Positions 26,924-35,635 of a stretch of 64,000 nucleotides of DNA are shown piece after piece. Made by a program: the position numbers and the translations under genes. The first letter of the stretch is position 1. Each line of letters opens with the position of its first letter. Location of the stretch: positions 930,001-994,000 of the forward strand of contig NZ_CP053941.1 of assembly GCF_013267195.1 (NCBI RefSeq). Direction: 5' to 3'. Under the pieces are notes generated by a model that was not told the origin of the DNA, did not search any database, and saw nothing but the letters and a program-made list of their open reading frames with translations. This DNA comes from Halorubrum salinarum. GTDB taxonomy: Archaea > Halobacteriota > Halobacteria > Halobacteriales > Haloferacaceae.

Positions 26924-27637
26924 ATGAACCGCGCAGAGAAGGCGGCCCTCCAGCTACAGGCGGTCGCCGTGTTGCGGATGCTGAAGGAGACGCGAACGTA
27001 CGAGGAGCTGTCCGACGTGACGGGGCTGCCAGCGGGCGACCTGAACCGCTACGTGAACGGGCACGTGCTGCCCGGCACCGACCGCGCGAGCGAGGTCGTC
27101 GAGTCGGTCGGCCGCGAGGCGCTCGCCGACGAGCTGGTCGCGCGCGTCGAGTTCGACGACGAGGGGTACGTCGACAACTCCGGGGTCGTCTTCGACCAGT
27201 CGTTCCTCGACCTCGTGGCGCCGGTGGCGGCGGAGACGTTCGAGTTCGAGTCGCCCGACGTGGTGTTGACGGCCGCGACCGACGGCATCACGCTCGGCGC
27301 GGCGATGGCCTCCTTTTTCGACGCGCGCCTGGCGTACGCGAAGAAGTCGAAGGAGACGGCGGTCGAGGAGTTCATCGAGTCGCGCCAGCGGCTCGCCTCC
27401 GGCATCGAGCTCACCTACTACCTCCCCGCGAGCGCCATCGACGCCGGCGACACCGTCCTCGTCGTCGACGACCTGATCCGCTCGGGCGAGACCCAGGAGC
27501 TCCTCTTGGACATCGCGCTCCAGGGCGACGCCGACGTCACCGGCGTGTTCGCGCTTATCGCCGTCGGCGACGAGGGGATGGACCGCGCGCGAGCGATCAC
27601 GGACGCCCCGGTCGGGGCGCTGACGACGTTCGAGTAG
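26924..27637 (+). CDS. gfcR: PRTase-fold transcriptional regulator (GfcR / PyrE-like)
   Basis: A 237-residue protein joining an N-terminal HTH (LRMLKETRTYEELSDVTGLPAGDLNRYVNG, about residues 18-47) to a type I phosphoribosyltransferase domain with the PRPP loop VLVVDDLIRSGETQ (about residues 179-192). Haloarchaeal proteins of this build, annotated as orotate-PRTase-like, include GfcR, a regulator of sugar-catabolic genes. Here the next gene is a nucleobase permease, so a purine/pyrimidine regulator is an alternative. A true pyrE exists separately at 41.8 kb, so this is unlikely to be the biosynthetic enzyme. Confidence 0.75.
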   Translation: MNRAEKAALQLQAVAVLRMLKETRTYEELSDVTGLPAGDLNRYVNGHVLPGTDRASEVVESVGREALADELVARVEFDDEGYVDNSGVVFDQSFLDLVAPVAAETFEFESPDVVLTAATDGITLGAAMASFFDARLAYAKKSKETAVEEFIESRQRLASGIELTYYLPASAIDAGDTVLVVDDLIRSGETQELLLDIALQGDADVTGVFALIAVGDEGMDRARAITDAPVGALTTFE

Positions 27638-27763
27638 CCACGTTCACGCATACTCTCTGAGAAAAAATCGGCTGTGGCGGCTTTTTGATCCACACATGCG
27701 GATCGATACTCGGACCGTTCAGCAAGGCTTATCACCCGATCCCGGGGAACACTCACCCGTTCA

Positions 27764-29143
27764 ATGGGGATCACAGACACGCTCGCTGCGCGGTTCGACG
27801 TAGAGGAGCACGACTCCGACGTCCGGACGGAGCTGATCGCGGGGCTCACGACGTTCCTCGCGATGTCGTACATCATCGTGGTGAATCCCGCGATCCTCTC
27901 GGAGGCGATCCAGATCGAGGGGTACGGGCAGGGCGAGGTGTTCCAGATGATCGCCATCGCGACGATCCTCTCGGCGGCCATCGGGACGGCCGTGATGGCG
28001 CTGTACGCGAACCGGCCGTTCGGGCTCGCGCCGGGGCTCGGGCTCAACGCCTTCTTCGCGTACACGGTCGTGCTCGGGCTCGGGATCCCGTGGCAGACGG
28101 CGCTGGCGGCCGTCTTCGTGGAGGGCGTCGTGTTCATGGCGCTCACCGCGGTCGGCGCGCGCGAGTACGTCATCCGGCTGTTCCCCGAGCCGGTGAAGCG
28201 CTCGGTCGGGGCCGGCATCGGGCTGTTCCTGCTGTTCATCGGCCTCCAGGAGCTCCAGGTCGTCGTCAACGACGAGGCGACGCTCGTCGCGCTCGGGAAC
28301 GTCTTCGCGAACCCGTGGGCGATCCTCGGCGTGCTCGGGCTCGTGTTCACGTTCGTGCTGTGGGCCCGGAACGTCACCGGCGCCATCATCGTCGGCGTCC
28401 TCACCACCGCGATCGCGGGCTGGTCGCTCACCCTCGGCGGGTTCTTCGCGCGCGGCGCCGTGACCCCCGAGTCCCTTCCCTCGGCGCAGTACGACATCAC
28501 GCCGCTCGCGGGCGCGTTCGTCGACGGGCTCTCCGGGATCGACCCGCTCACGTTCGTGCTGGTCGTGTTCACGTTCTTCTTCGTCGACTTCTTCGACACC
28601 GCCGGGACGCTCATCGGCGTCTCGCAGTTCGGTGACTTCCTCGACGACAACGGCGACCTCCCCGACATGGACAAGCCGCTGATGGCCGACGCGGTGGGGA
28701 CGACCGCCGGCGCGGTGCTCGGGACCTCCACCGTGACGACGTACATCGAGTCGTCGACGGGCGTCGAGGAGGGCGGCCGCACCGGGCTGACCGCGCTCGT
28801 CGTCGCCGCGCTCTTCCTCGCGTCGCTCGTCGTGATCCCCGTCGTCGCCGCCATCCCGGCGTACGCCTCCTTCATCGCGCTGATCGTCGTCGGCGTGATG
28901 ATGCTCCAAGGGCTCGTCGAGGTCGACTGGAGCGAGCCCGCGTGGGCCGTCTCCGCCGGACTCACGGTCACCGTGATGCCGTTCGCCTACTCCATCGCCG
29001 ACGGGCTGGCGGCCGGCATCGTCGCGTACCCGCTGATCAAGCTCGCGATCGGCGAGGGCCGCGACGTCGCGCTCGGCCAGTACGTCATCGCGGCGCTGCT
29101 CGCGGCGTACTACGTCCTCTCGACCGCCGGCTACATCCTCTGA
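27764..29143 (+). CDS. NCS2 family nucleobase permease (AzgA/PbuG type)
   Basis: Polytopic membrane transporter of 459 residues, 12-14 predicted segments, of the NCS2 AzgA-like branch that imports hypoxanthine, adenine or guanine with protons. Signatures are GLTTFLAMSYIIVVNPAIL near the N-terminus, NRPFGLAPGLGLNAFFAYTVV, VKRSVGAGIGLFLLFIGLQ, FFFVDFFDTAGTLIGV and LGTSTVTTYIESSTGVEEGGRTGLTALV. Substrate cannot be fixed from sequence. A TATA-like GGCTTATCAC lies about 36 bases before the ATG. Confidence 0.9.
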   Translation: MGITDTLAARFDVEEHDSDVRTELIAGLTTFLAMSYIIVVNPAILSEAIQIEGYGQGEVFQMIAIATILSAAIGTAVMALYANRPFGLAPGLGLNAFFAYTVVLGLGIPWQTALAAVFVEGVVFMALTAVGAREYVIRLFPEPVKRSVGAGIGLFLLFIGLQELQVVVNDEATLVALGNVFANPWAILGVLGLVFTFVLWARNVTGAIIVGVLTTAIAGWSLTLGGFFARGAVTPESLPSAQYDITPLAGAFVDGLSGIDPLTFVLVVFTFFFVDFFDTAGTLIGVSQFGDFLDDNGDLPDMDKPLMADAVGTTAGAVLGTSTVTTYIESSTGVEEGGRTGLTALVVAALFLASLVVIPVVAAIPAYASFIALIVVGVMMLQGLVEVDWSEPAWAVSAGLTVTVMPFAYSIADGLAAGIVAYPLIKLAIGEGRDVALGQYVIAALLAAYYVLSTAGYIL

Positions 29144-29211
29144 GCCGGACCGCTCGGTGGTCGCGCCGACCGAACCCTCTTGTCGCGACGGGCCGCATAC
29201 CGACCGAGACG

Positions 29212-30687
29212 ATGTCCGACCCGCTCGACGCCGCCGCTTCCTCCGTGACCGTCGCCGACCGCGAGCGACACGCGAGCGACCCGCCCCGCGAGGTCGCGCT
29301 CGACTGCGTCGTCGCGGGGATCGAGGCGGCGCACCCCGCCGCGGTCGTCGCCGACGCGCTCGCGCTCGACGGCGACGTGCTGACCGTCGCGGCCGCCGGC
29401 GGGACGACGACCGCCCGCGACCTCGCCGCGTACGACCGCGTGCTGGTCGTCGGCGCGGGCAACGCGGCGGGCCACTTCGCGGCCGCGGTCGAGCGGCTGC
29501 TCGGCGACCGGATCGACGGCGGGGCGGTCGTCACGGACGACCCGGTCGAGACCGAGCGGGTCGCGGTCCTCCCCGGCGACCACCCGACGCCGAGCGAGGC
29601 GGGCGTCGAGAGCGCCCGGCGGGTGCGGGAGGTCGCGGCCGACGCCGGCGAGTCCGACCTCGTGCTCGGGCTGATCACCGGCGGCGGGAGCGCGCTGCTG
29701 GCCGCGCCGGCCGAGGGAGTCGGCCTCGACGGCCTCCGCGAGACGACCGAGGCGCTGCTGGCGAGCGGGGCGACCATCTCGGAGATCAACGCGGTCCGCA
29801 AGCACCTCTCGGCGGTGAAGGGCGGGCGGCTGGCGCGGACGGCCGCCCCCGCCGACGCGCTCGCGCTGGCGGTCAGCGACGTGACCGGCGACGACCCGGC
29901 CGTGATCGCGAGCGGCCCACTCTCGCCGGACCCGACGACGTTCGGGGACGCGCTCGCCGTCCTCGACCGATACGGGATCGACGCGCCCGCCGCCGTCGCG
30001 GACCGCCTCGAACGCGGCGCCGCGGGCGAGGTCGCGGAGACCCCGACCGCGGGGGATCCCGCCTTCGACGGCGTCGCCGTTCGGATCGTCGCGAACGCGC
30101 GCACGGCCCTGACCGCCGCCCGCGAGGTCGCCGCCGAGCGGGGGTACGAGCCGCTCGTGCTCGCCGCGCGGATGCGCGGCGAGGCGCGGGAGGCGGCGAA
30201 GGCGCACGCGGCGGTCGCCGAGGAGTGCCGGGCGGTCGGGGAGCCGGTCGAGCCCCCGGCGGTCCTCCTCTCGGCCGGCGAGGTGACGGTGACGCTCGGC
30301 GACGACCCCGGCGAGGGCGGGCCGAACGGGGAGTTCGCCCTGTCGGCGGCGGCCGAACTCGACGCGGCGGGGCCCGACGGCGAGGGGATCGCCGTCGCGA
30401 GCGTCGACACCGACGGGATCGACGGCGCCACGGACGCCGCGGGGGCGCTGGTCGACGACCGCCTCGTCGGCGAGGGAGAAACGATCGACCGCGAGGCGGC
30501 CGCGGACGCGCTCGACGCGCACGACGCGTACCCGGTCCTCGACGACGCGGGGGCGCTGCTCCGCACCGGGCCGACGGGGACGAACGCCAACGACCTGCGC
30601 GCGGTCGTGGTCCCGGAGCGCGGCGCGCGCCCTGACGGCGGCGACCGACCGGGGGGACGCGGCGCGCGTTCGGAAGGGACTAAGTAG
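29212..30687 (+). CDS. gckA: glycerate 2-kinase (type 2, MOFRL domain)
   Basis: Phosphorylates D-glycerate to 2-phosphoglycerate in sugar-acid or serine catabolism. The 491-residue protein has the glycerate kinase N-terminal domain (RVLVVGAGNAAGHFAAAVE; VLPGDHPTPSEAGVESARR; LGLITGGGSALLAAPAEGV; EINAVRKHLSAVKGGRLA) and the C-terminal MOFRL domain (AGEVTVTLGDDPGEGGPNGEFALSAA; VASVDTDGIDGATDAAGALVD; TGPTGTNANDLRAVV). A disordered Gly/Asp/Arg tail follows. The ATG at 29212 starts the recognisable protein; the frame continues upstream without resemblance. Confidence 0.9.
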   Translation: MSDPLDAAASSVTVADRERHASDPPREVALDCVVAGIEAAHPAAVVADALALDGDVLTVAAAGGTTTARDLAAYDRVLVVGAGNAAGHFAAAVERLLGDRIDGGAVVTDDPVETERVAVLPGDHPTPSEAGVESARRVREVAADAGESDLVLGLITGGGSALLAAPAEGVGLDGLRETTEALLASGATISEINAVRKHLSAVKGGRLARTAAPADALALAVSDVTGDDPAVIASGPLSPDPTTFGDALAVLDRYGIDAPAAVADRLERGAAGEVAETPTAGDPAFDGVAVRIVANARTALTAAREVAAERGYEPLVLAARMRGEAREAAKAHAAVAEECRAVGEPVEPPAVLLSAGEVTVTLGDDPGEGGPNGEFALSAAAELDAAGPDGEGIAVASVDTDGIDGATDAAGALVDDRLVGEGETIDREAAADALDAHDAYPVLDDAGALLRTGPTGTNANDLRAVVVPERGARPDGGDRPGGRGARSEGTK

Positions 30688-30707
30688 CGGCCGGCAAATT
30701 CTGCGAC

Positions 30708-31766
30708 ATGCAGACGCTGCTCCTCAACGCTGACGACGTGGACGAGAACGCCGAGATGGACCGCGTGATCGACGCGGTCCGCGGCGCGTTCACGGCCTAC
30801 GAGCGCGGCGACGCGAAGATGCCGGCGAAGTCGTACATCGACCTCCCCGAGTACAACGGCGACTTCCGCTCGATGCCGGCCTACCTCGACGTGCGCGAGG
30901 AGGACGTGGCCGAGGAGACCGAGGAGGGCGACGGCTGGGACGCCGCCGGGATCAAGTGGGTGAACGTCCACACCGACAACCCCGACCACCACGACCTCCC
31001 GACCGTGATGGGGACGATGATCTACTCCGACCCGGAGACGGCGTTCCCGCTCGCGGTCCTCGACGGGACGACGCTGACGATGAAACGCACCGGGGCGGCC
31101 GCCGCGGTCGCGACCGACCACCTCGCGGTCCCGGACGCGACCTCGCTCGGCATCGTCGGCGCCGGCGTCCAGTCGTACACCCAGCTCGAAGCGATCGCGG
31201 CGGTCCGGGACATCGAGGAGGTCGTCGTGAGCGACCTCGACGAGGCGCGCGTCGCCGACTTCGTCGACGCCTTCGAGGACCGGTTCGACGTGCGCGCGGG
31301 CTCGATCGCCGAGGCCGGCCACTGCGACGTGCTCTCGACGGTCACCCCCGTCGAGGACCCGATCGTCGGCCCGGACGACGTGGGCGACCACACCCACGTC
31401 AACGCCATGGGCGCGGACGCCGAGGGCAAACACGAACTGGCGGACGACCTCCTCTTGGACGCCACCGTCGTCATCGACGACCACGAGCAGTGCACCCACT
31501 CCGGCGAGATCAACGTCCCGTACGCCGCGGGGACGCTCACCGACGACGACATCTACGGCGAGATCGGCGAGATCGTCGTCGGCCGCCGCGCGGGCCGCCC
31601 CGGCACGCCCGGCACGCCGGCCGACGCCGACGGCGTGCGCGGCGTCAGCGTCTTCGACTCGACGGGGCTCGCGATCCAGGACGTGGCGGCCGCCCGCGTC
31701 GTCTACGAGCGCGCCGACGAACTGGACAACGGCTACCCGTTCGACCTGCTCGGCCTCGACGGCTGA
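30708..31766 (+). CDS. ornithine cyclodeaminase / alanine dehydrogenase family protein
   Basis: NAD(P)-dependent enzyme of the OCD/mu-crystallin family, 352 residues; haloarchaeal members are usually called alanine dehydrogenase. Seen are [40 protein letters not shown], the substrate lysine region [15 protein letters not shown], the Rossmann loop [29 protein letters not shown] and a C-terminal [12 protein letters not shown]. Function (Ala dehydrogenase or Orn cyclodeaminase) is not resolved. The 3' end is tandemly duplicated just after the stop. Confidence 0.87.
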   Translation: MQTLLLNADDVDENAEMDRVIDAVRGAFTAYERGDAKMPAKSYIDLPEYNGDFRSMPAYLDVREEDVAEETEEGDGWDAAGIKWVNVHTDNPDHHDLPTVMGTMIYSDPETAFPLAVLDGTTLTMKRTGAAAAVATDHLAVPDATSLGIVGAGVQSYTQLEAIAAVRDIEEVVVSDLDEARVADFVDAFEDRFDVRAGSIAEAGHCDVLSTVTPVEDPIVGPDDVGDHTHVNAMGADAEGKHELADDLLLDATVVIDDHEQCTHSGEINVPYAAGTLTDDDIYGEIGEIVVGRRAGRPGTPGTPADADGVRGVSVFDSTGLAIQDVAAARVVYERADELDNGYPFDLLGLDG

Positions 31767-31802
31767 GTCCGGCCGACCTGCTCGGCCTCGACGGCTGAGT
31801 CC
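31743..31802 (+). repeat. 28-bp direct repeat (32-bp period) at the 3' end of the OCD-family gene
   Basis: Positions 31743-31770 and 31775-31802 are identical over 28 bases, separated by 4 bases. Copy 1 encodes the last residues (DLLGLDG), the stop and a few following bases; copy 2 repeats this outside the gene. It looks like a recent slippage or unequal-exchange duplication that does not alter the protein. Confidence 0.85.
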
Positions 31803-31872
31803 TTCTACCTCGTTCGACCCCGACGACCCCGGCCGACGCGCCGCTTTTGCCCCTCCGTCCCCTACCACGTCC

Positions 31873-32370
31873 GTGAAACTCGTCAGCGTCGCCGCGCTCG
31901 CGGAGAACCGGGTGATCGGGAGGGACGGCGAGGTGCCGTGGCCCCACATCGAGGCGGACGTCAGGCAGTACCGCGAGCGCGTCGCGGGCTCGCCGGTGAT
32001 TCTGGGCCGGCGCACCTTCGACTCGATGCGCGACGACCTCCCCGGCAGCCGTCAGATCGTCGTGAGCCGGAGCGTCGAGGCGGTGGACGTGCCGACCGCG
32101 AGCGTCGCGAACGGCGACGAGGCGGCGATCGAACTGGCCCGCGAGGCCGCGACCGAGGTCGGCGTCGACACGGCGTACGTCCTCGGCGGGGGCGGCATCT
32201 ACGACCTGTTCCAGCCGCACCTCGACGGGATGGCCCTCAGCCACGTCGACGGCGCCTACGAGGGCGACACGTACTACCCCGAGTGGGACGACGACGAGTG
32301 GGAGGTCGCCGCGGAGACGGCGTACGACCGGTTCACGCTCCGCGAGTGGGTCAGGCGCGCCGCGAACTGA
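31873..32370 (+). CDS. folA: dihydrofolate reductase
   Basis: Reduces dihydrofolate with NADPH for thymidylate and C1 metabolism. The 165-residue protein shows [20 protein letters not shown], with the conserved Trp loop, [22 protein letters not shown] and [26 protein letters not shown], the standard DHFR landmarks. GTG start at 31873. Length normal. Haloarchaea often carry two DHFR paralogues (HdrA, HdrB); which one this is cannot be told. Confidence 0.92.
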   Translation: MKLVSVAALAENRVIGRDGEVPWPHIEADVRQYRERVAGSPVILGRRTFDSMRDDLPGSRQIVVSRSVEAVDVPTASVANGDEAAIELAREAATEVGVDTAYVLGGGGIYDLFQPHLDGMALSHVDGAYEGDTYYPEWDDDEWEVAAETAYDRFTLREWVRRAAN

Positions 32371-32458
32371 CCGCCGCGCTCGGGCGGGGCGGCCGAACCG
32401 GCAACACATACGCAGAGATATATTTCTCGTCCGACGTTCCGTCCCCGAGTGAGCGACC

Positions 32459-32467
32459 AAATTAAGT
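32459..32467 (+). promoter_or_regulatory. TATA-like box of the 7TM histidine kinase
   Basis: AAATTAAGTT-type sequence about 26 bases before the GTG at 32489. A second AT-rich stretch (GAGATATATTTC) lies at about 32413-32424. Confidence 0.45.
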
Positions 32468-32488
32468 TATTTCCCTCCGATACTCGGT

Positions 32489-34153
32489 GTGTCCGTGACA
32501 GCCCTGTGGTGGCTCGTCGGGCTGTTCGCCCTCTCGGGAGCCGCCTGCTTCGCGGCCGCGTTCCACGGATCGCGCCTGCGGAACGGCGACGGCCGGCGGG
32601 GACTCCGCTGGCTCCTGATACTCGTCGGCGTCTGGGGGTTCCTCCAGGCGGGCGTGCTGCTCGCCGGCGAGGAGTCGACGGCGGTGGCGCTGTACGTCCT
32701 CGCGCTGATCGTCGGGTTCGCCACGCCGTTCGCGTGGCTGTACTTCGCCTCGGCGTACGCCGGCCGCGACTACCACCGGCGGCCGGGCTACCGGCGGGCC
32801 GGGGTCGCGCTCTACGTCGCGGTCGTCGCGCTGAAGCTCACGAACCCGATCCACGGCCGGTACTTCGAGGCGTCGCTCCGGACGGAGCCGGTCCGTCGGC
32901 TCGTCGTCGAGGAGGGGGCGCTGTACTGGGGGTCGCTCGCGGTCGCGTACCTCCTCTCCGGGGTCGGCTTCTACCTCCTGTACCGGCTGTTCGAGCGGTC
33001 CGAAGGGTCGTCGTGGACGCTGGCCGGGGTGTTCGCGGCGACCGGGCTCGCGGTCGTGCCGAACGCGGTCGCCCTCGCGGATCCGAGCCTCCTCCCCCAA
33101 CTGAGCTACGAGCCGCTCGGCGTCGCCGTCTTCGCGGTCGGCGCCGTCTACCTCGTCGAGGACACCTTCCTCGCGGTCGAACAGACGACGACGCGGGCGT
33201 TCGTCGAGCGCACCGCCGGGGCCGTCCTCGTCCTCGACACCGAGGGGCGGCTCCGCGACCACAACGATCGGGCGGCCGACCTGTTCCCCGCGATCCCCGA
33301 CGGAGAGGAGCGCATCGAGGAGTTCGCCCCGGGCGTCGCCGAGCGGTACCGGACGGAGGCGCCCGCGCTCGTCGACGTCGACGGCCCAGCGGGTCGGAGC
33401 CGGACCTACTGCGTCACGAGCGAGCCGCTCGCGGTCGGCGGCGCGGCGTTCGGGTGGGCGCTGCTGGTCCAGGACGTGACCGCCATCGAGCGGCAGCGCG
33501 AGCAGCTCGACCGCCACGAGGAGCAGCTGAGGGACATGGCCGGCGCGATCGCCCACGAGCTGCGGAACTCCGTCGCGGTCGCCGACGGCCACCTCGCGGA
33601 GGCGGAAGACCGGCTCGACGGGGGCGACGCGGCGGCCGCCGCCGAGTCGGTGGACGTGGCGCGGCGCCGCGTCGCCCGGATCGGCGGGGTCGTCGAGGAC
33701 CTCCACACCCTCGCGCGGTACGCGCGCGACGTCGACGAGTCGACGTTCGTCGACTTCGAGGCCGCGGTGACCGACGCCGCGGCCGCGTCCGAGGCGGACG
33801 TGGAGGTGGCCGTCGAGGGCGACGGGCGGATACGCGCGGCGCCGACCCGCCTCAAACAGCTGTTCAAGAACGCGTTCGAGTTCGCCGCCTTCAACGAGGC
33901 GACCGCCGTGACCGTGACCCTGACCGACGACGGGTTCGCGGTCGCGGACGACGGTCGGTTCACGGGCGACGACGGCGGGGAGCTCCTGTTCGAGTACGAG
34001 AGCGCCGAGCCGAGCGCGGAGGCGGGCATGGCGCTGCCGAACGTCCGCGCGCTCGGGCGGGTGGAGGGCTGGAGCGTCGAGCCGGACCGCGGCTACGACG
34101 CCGGCGTCAGGTACGCGCTGCGCGGCGCGACCGTCGAGCGGGACGGCGAGTGA
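32489..34153 (+). CDS. membrane sensor histidine kinase with N-terminal 7TM domain and PAS-like domain
   Basis: A 554-residue kinase. Residues 1-225 form about seven membrane helices of the histidine-kinase 7TM type. A PAS-like domain (about 232-335) starts VERTAGAVLVLDTEGRLRDHNDRAADLF. The HisKA segment has the phospho-acceptor His356 in AIAHELRNSVAVADGHL, and an ATPase domain follows. The ATPase boxes are degenerate: KNAFEFAAF at the N-box and DDGRF where DxGxG is expected, so catalytic strength is uncertain. GTG start fits leaderless spacing. No cognate receiver gene is adjacent, which is common in haloarchaea. Confidence 0.87.
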   Translation: MSVTALWWLVGLFALSGAACFAAAFHGSRLRNGDGRRGLRWLLILVGVWGFLQAGVLLAGEESTAVALYVLALIVGFATPFAWLYFASAYAGRDYHRRPGYRRAGVALYVAVVALKLTNPIHGRYFEASLRTEPVRRLVVEEGALYWGSLAVAYLLSGVGFYLLYRLFERSEGSSWTLAGVFAATGLAVVPNAVALADPSLLPQLSYEPLGVAVFAVGAVYLVEDTFLAVEQTTTRAFVERTAGAVLVLDTEGRLRDHNDRAADLFPAIPDGEERIEEFAPGVAERYRTEAPALVDVDGPAGRSRTYCVTSEPLAVGGAAFGWALLVQDVTAIERQREQLDRHEEQLRDMAGAIAHELRNSVAVADGHLAEAEDRLDGGDAAAAAESVDVARRRVARIGGVVEDLHTLARYARDVDESTFVDFEAAVTDAAAASEADVEVAVEGDGRIRAAPTRLKQLFKNAFEFAAFNEATAVTVTLTDDGFAVADDGRFTGDDGGELLFEYESAEPSAEAGMALPNVRALGRVEGWSVEPDRGYDAGVRYALRGATVERDGE

Positions 34154-34183
34154 GGGGCGCTCGTCCCCGGACCGGGGGGCGAG

Positions 34184-34954
34184 TCAGTCGTCGACCGGAT
34201 CGGCGAACCCGAACCGGGGCTTCACGTCCGTGACCTCGACCGTGAGCGTCTCGCCCACGTCAGCGTCGACGAACAGCGTGTATCCCTCGACGTAGGCGAT
34301 CCCGTCGCCCTCGTCGCCCTCCTCTTCCACCGTCACCTCGACGCGGTCGCCCTCGGCGACCGGCGAGGTCGTGTACCCCTTCGCGACGAGGTACACCTCA
34401 GAGGACGAGTCCCGGGAGGCGGGCGGCGAGACGGTCCGCACGTACTGGAACGACTCGCTCACGTCGTCGCGGAAGTCGTCGAGGTCCCGGCCCTGGAACA
34501 CCTTCACGACGAAGTCGCCGCCGGGCGCGAGCAGCTCGTCCGCGGTGTCGAGCGCCTGCCGCGCGAGGTGGACCGACCGGGCGTGGTCGAGGGAGTACTC
34601 GCCGGTCATGTTCGGCGCCATGTCGGAGAGGACCGCGTCGGCGCCGCCCTCGCCGACCGCCTCGCGCAGGTAGTGGCGGGTGCGCTCCTCGGTCATGTCG
34701 CCGCGGATCGTCTCCACGTCGTGGTCGTCGAACTCGTCGATGCGCTGGAGGTCGACGCCGACCACGGTGCCGCCCTCGCCGACTTCCTCGGCCGCGACCT
34801 GGAGCCAGCCGCCGGGCGCGGCGCCGAGGTCGACCACGGTGTCGCCGTGGCCGAGGAGGTCGGCCTCCTCGTCGAGCTGTTTCAGCTTGTAGGCGGACCG
34901 GGCGCGGTACCCCTGCTGTTTGGACCGGTTGTAGTAGTCGTCTTTCCCGCTCAT
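34184..34954 (-). CDS. rlmE: 23S rRNA (uridine-2'-O) methyltransferase RlmE/FtsJ with C-terminal TRAM domain
   Basis: SAM-dependent 2'-O-methyltransferase of 256 residues. The FtsJ core shows RSAYKLKQLDEE (first Lys of the K-D-K-E tetrad), SAM loop VDLGAAPGGWLQVA, VLSDMAPNMTG (catalytic Asp), GGDFVVKVFQG (Lys) and SSEVYLVAKG (Glu). Residues about 195-250 form a TRAM RNA-binding domain (VAEGDRVEVTVEEEGDEGDGIAYVEG; GETLTVEVTDVKPRFGFA), the usual haloarchaeal fusion. Confidence 0.94.
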   Translation of the reverse strand: MSGKDDYYNRSKQQGYRARSAYKLKQLDEEADLLGHGDTVVDLGAAPGGWLQVAAEEVGEGGTVVGVDLQRIDEFDDHDVETIRGDMTEERTRHYLREAVGEGGADAVLSDMAPNMTGEYSLDHARSVHLARQALDTADELLAPGGDFVVKVFQGRDLDDFRDDVSESFQYVRTVSPPASRDSSSEVYLVAKGYTTSPVAEGDRVEVTVEEEGDEGDGIAYVEGYTLFVDADVGETLTVEVTDVKPRFGFADPVDD

Positions 34955-35110
34955 GCGTCGGTCACCGCGGCCCGGGAAGGGGCCGCCGAACCCGCGGGCG
35001 AATTCGCGCTCATACCCGTAACGACGGGGGCGACCGGGAAATGAACGTCGAATGCGTGCGCGCCGGGGAGACGGCGCGGAGCGCTTCGGCGACGTGCGGT
35101 GGCGGAAGGG

Positions 35111-35557
35111 CTACTCGCGCCCTCGCAGCCACGTCGCGACCCGCCCGAGGCGAGACGCGAGCGCGGCGAGCGGCCGCCGCCCGTCGCTCCCGGTCGACAG
35201 GTCGGGCGTCGGCTCGGTCGATTCGGTGGGCGTCCGTTGCGCCGCGACGATCGACTCGTAGGTGTCGATCACCTGCTGGCGCTCCCGCTCCTTCGACGCG
35301 AGTTCCGCTTCGAGCGCCTCGACCTCGGCTTCGAGCGCCGCCACCTCGTCCGCGAGCCGCTCGACTCTGTCCGCCGGCAGGTCGCGCTCGGCCGCGCGGG
35401 CCTCGTCGCGGCCGCGTCGGTCGGGGACCGGCCGCCCGTCGCCGGTCGAGCGGTCGTCCGCGGACGCGACCGGGCGGAGCCTGGGGCCGTCGATCGAGTC
35501 CACCGCCTCGCCGTCGGTGCCATCGGGATCGAGGGTTCCGGACGCTGAGGGCATCAT
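35111..35557 (-). CDS. hypothetical coiled-coil protein
   Basis: Not recognised. A 148-residue protein (ATG at 35557, second ATG at 35554) with an acidic disordered N-terminus, a strong heptad-rich coiled coil (VERLADEVAALEAEVEALEAEL, then ASKERERQQVIDTYESIVA, residues about 75-115) and a basic C-terminus (SRLGRVATWLRGRE). The start is set by an oligo-T/A box (TTTTTTAGT on the minus strand at 35585-35592) about 30 bases upstream; a frame-compatible ATG at 35587 would lie on that box. Possibly a scaffold protein. Confidence 0.65.
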   Translation of the reverse strand: MMPSASGTLDPDGTDGEAVDSIDGPRLRPVASADDRSTGDGRPVPDRRGRDEARAAERDLPADRVERLADEVAALEAEVEALEAELASKERERQQVIDTYESIVAAQRTPTESTEPTPDLSTGSDGRRPLAALASRLGRVATWLRGRE

Positions 35558-35635
35558 CCGTGGGAGGCGTGCGTACGCGTACCACACTAAAAAATCTCAG
35601 TCAGCCGCGAGTCCGACGCACCGCTTGCGCGGGGT

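Noticed and set aside
26924-27637. Second pyrE (orotate phosphoribosyltransferase) enzyme
   Set aside because: It carries an N-terminal HTH and differs from the normal PyrE found at 41.8 kb, so it is called a regulator.
29085-32015. 976-residue minus-strand open frame over glycerate kinase and the OCD-family gene
   Set aside because: Arg/Asp/Gly-rich shadow; both genes on the plus strand are clear families.
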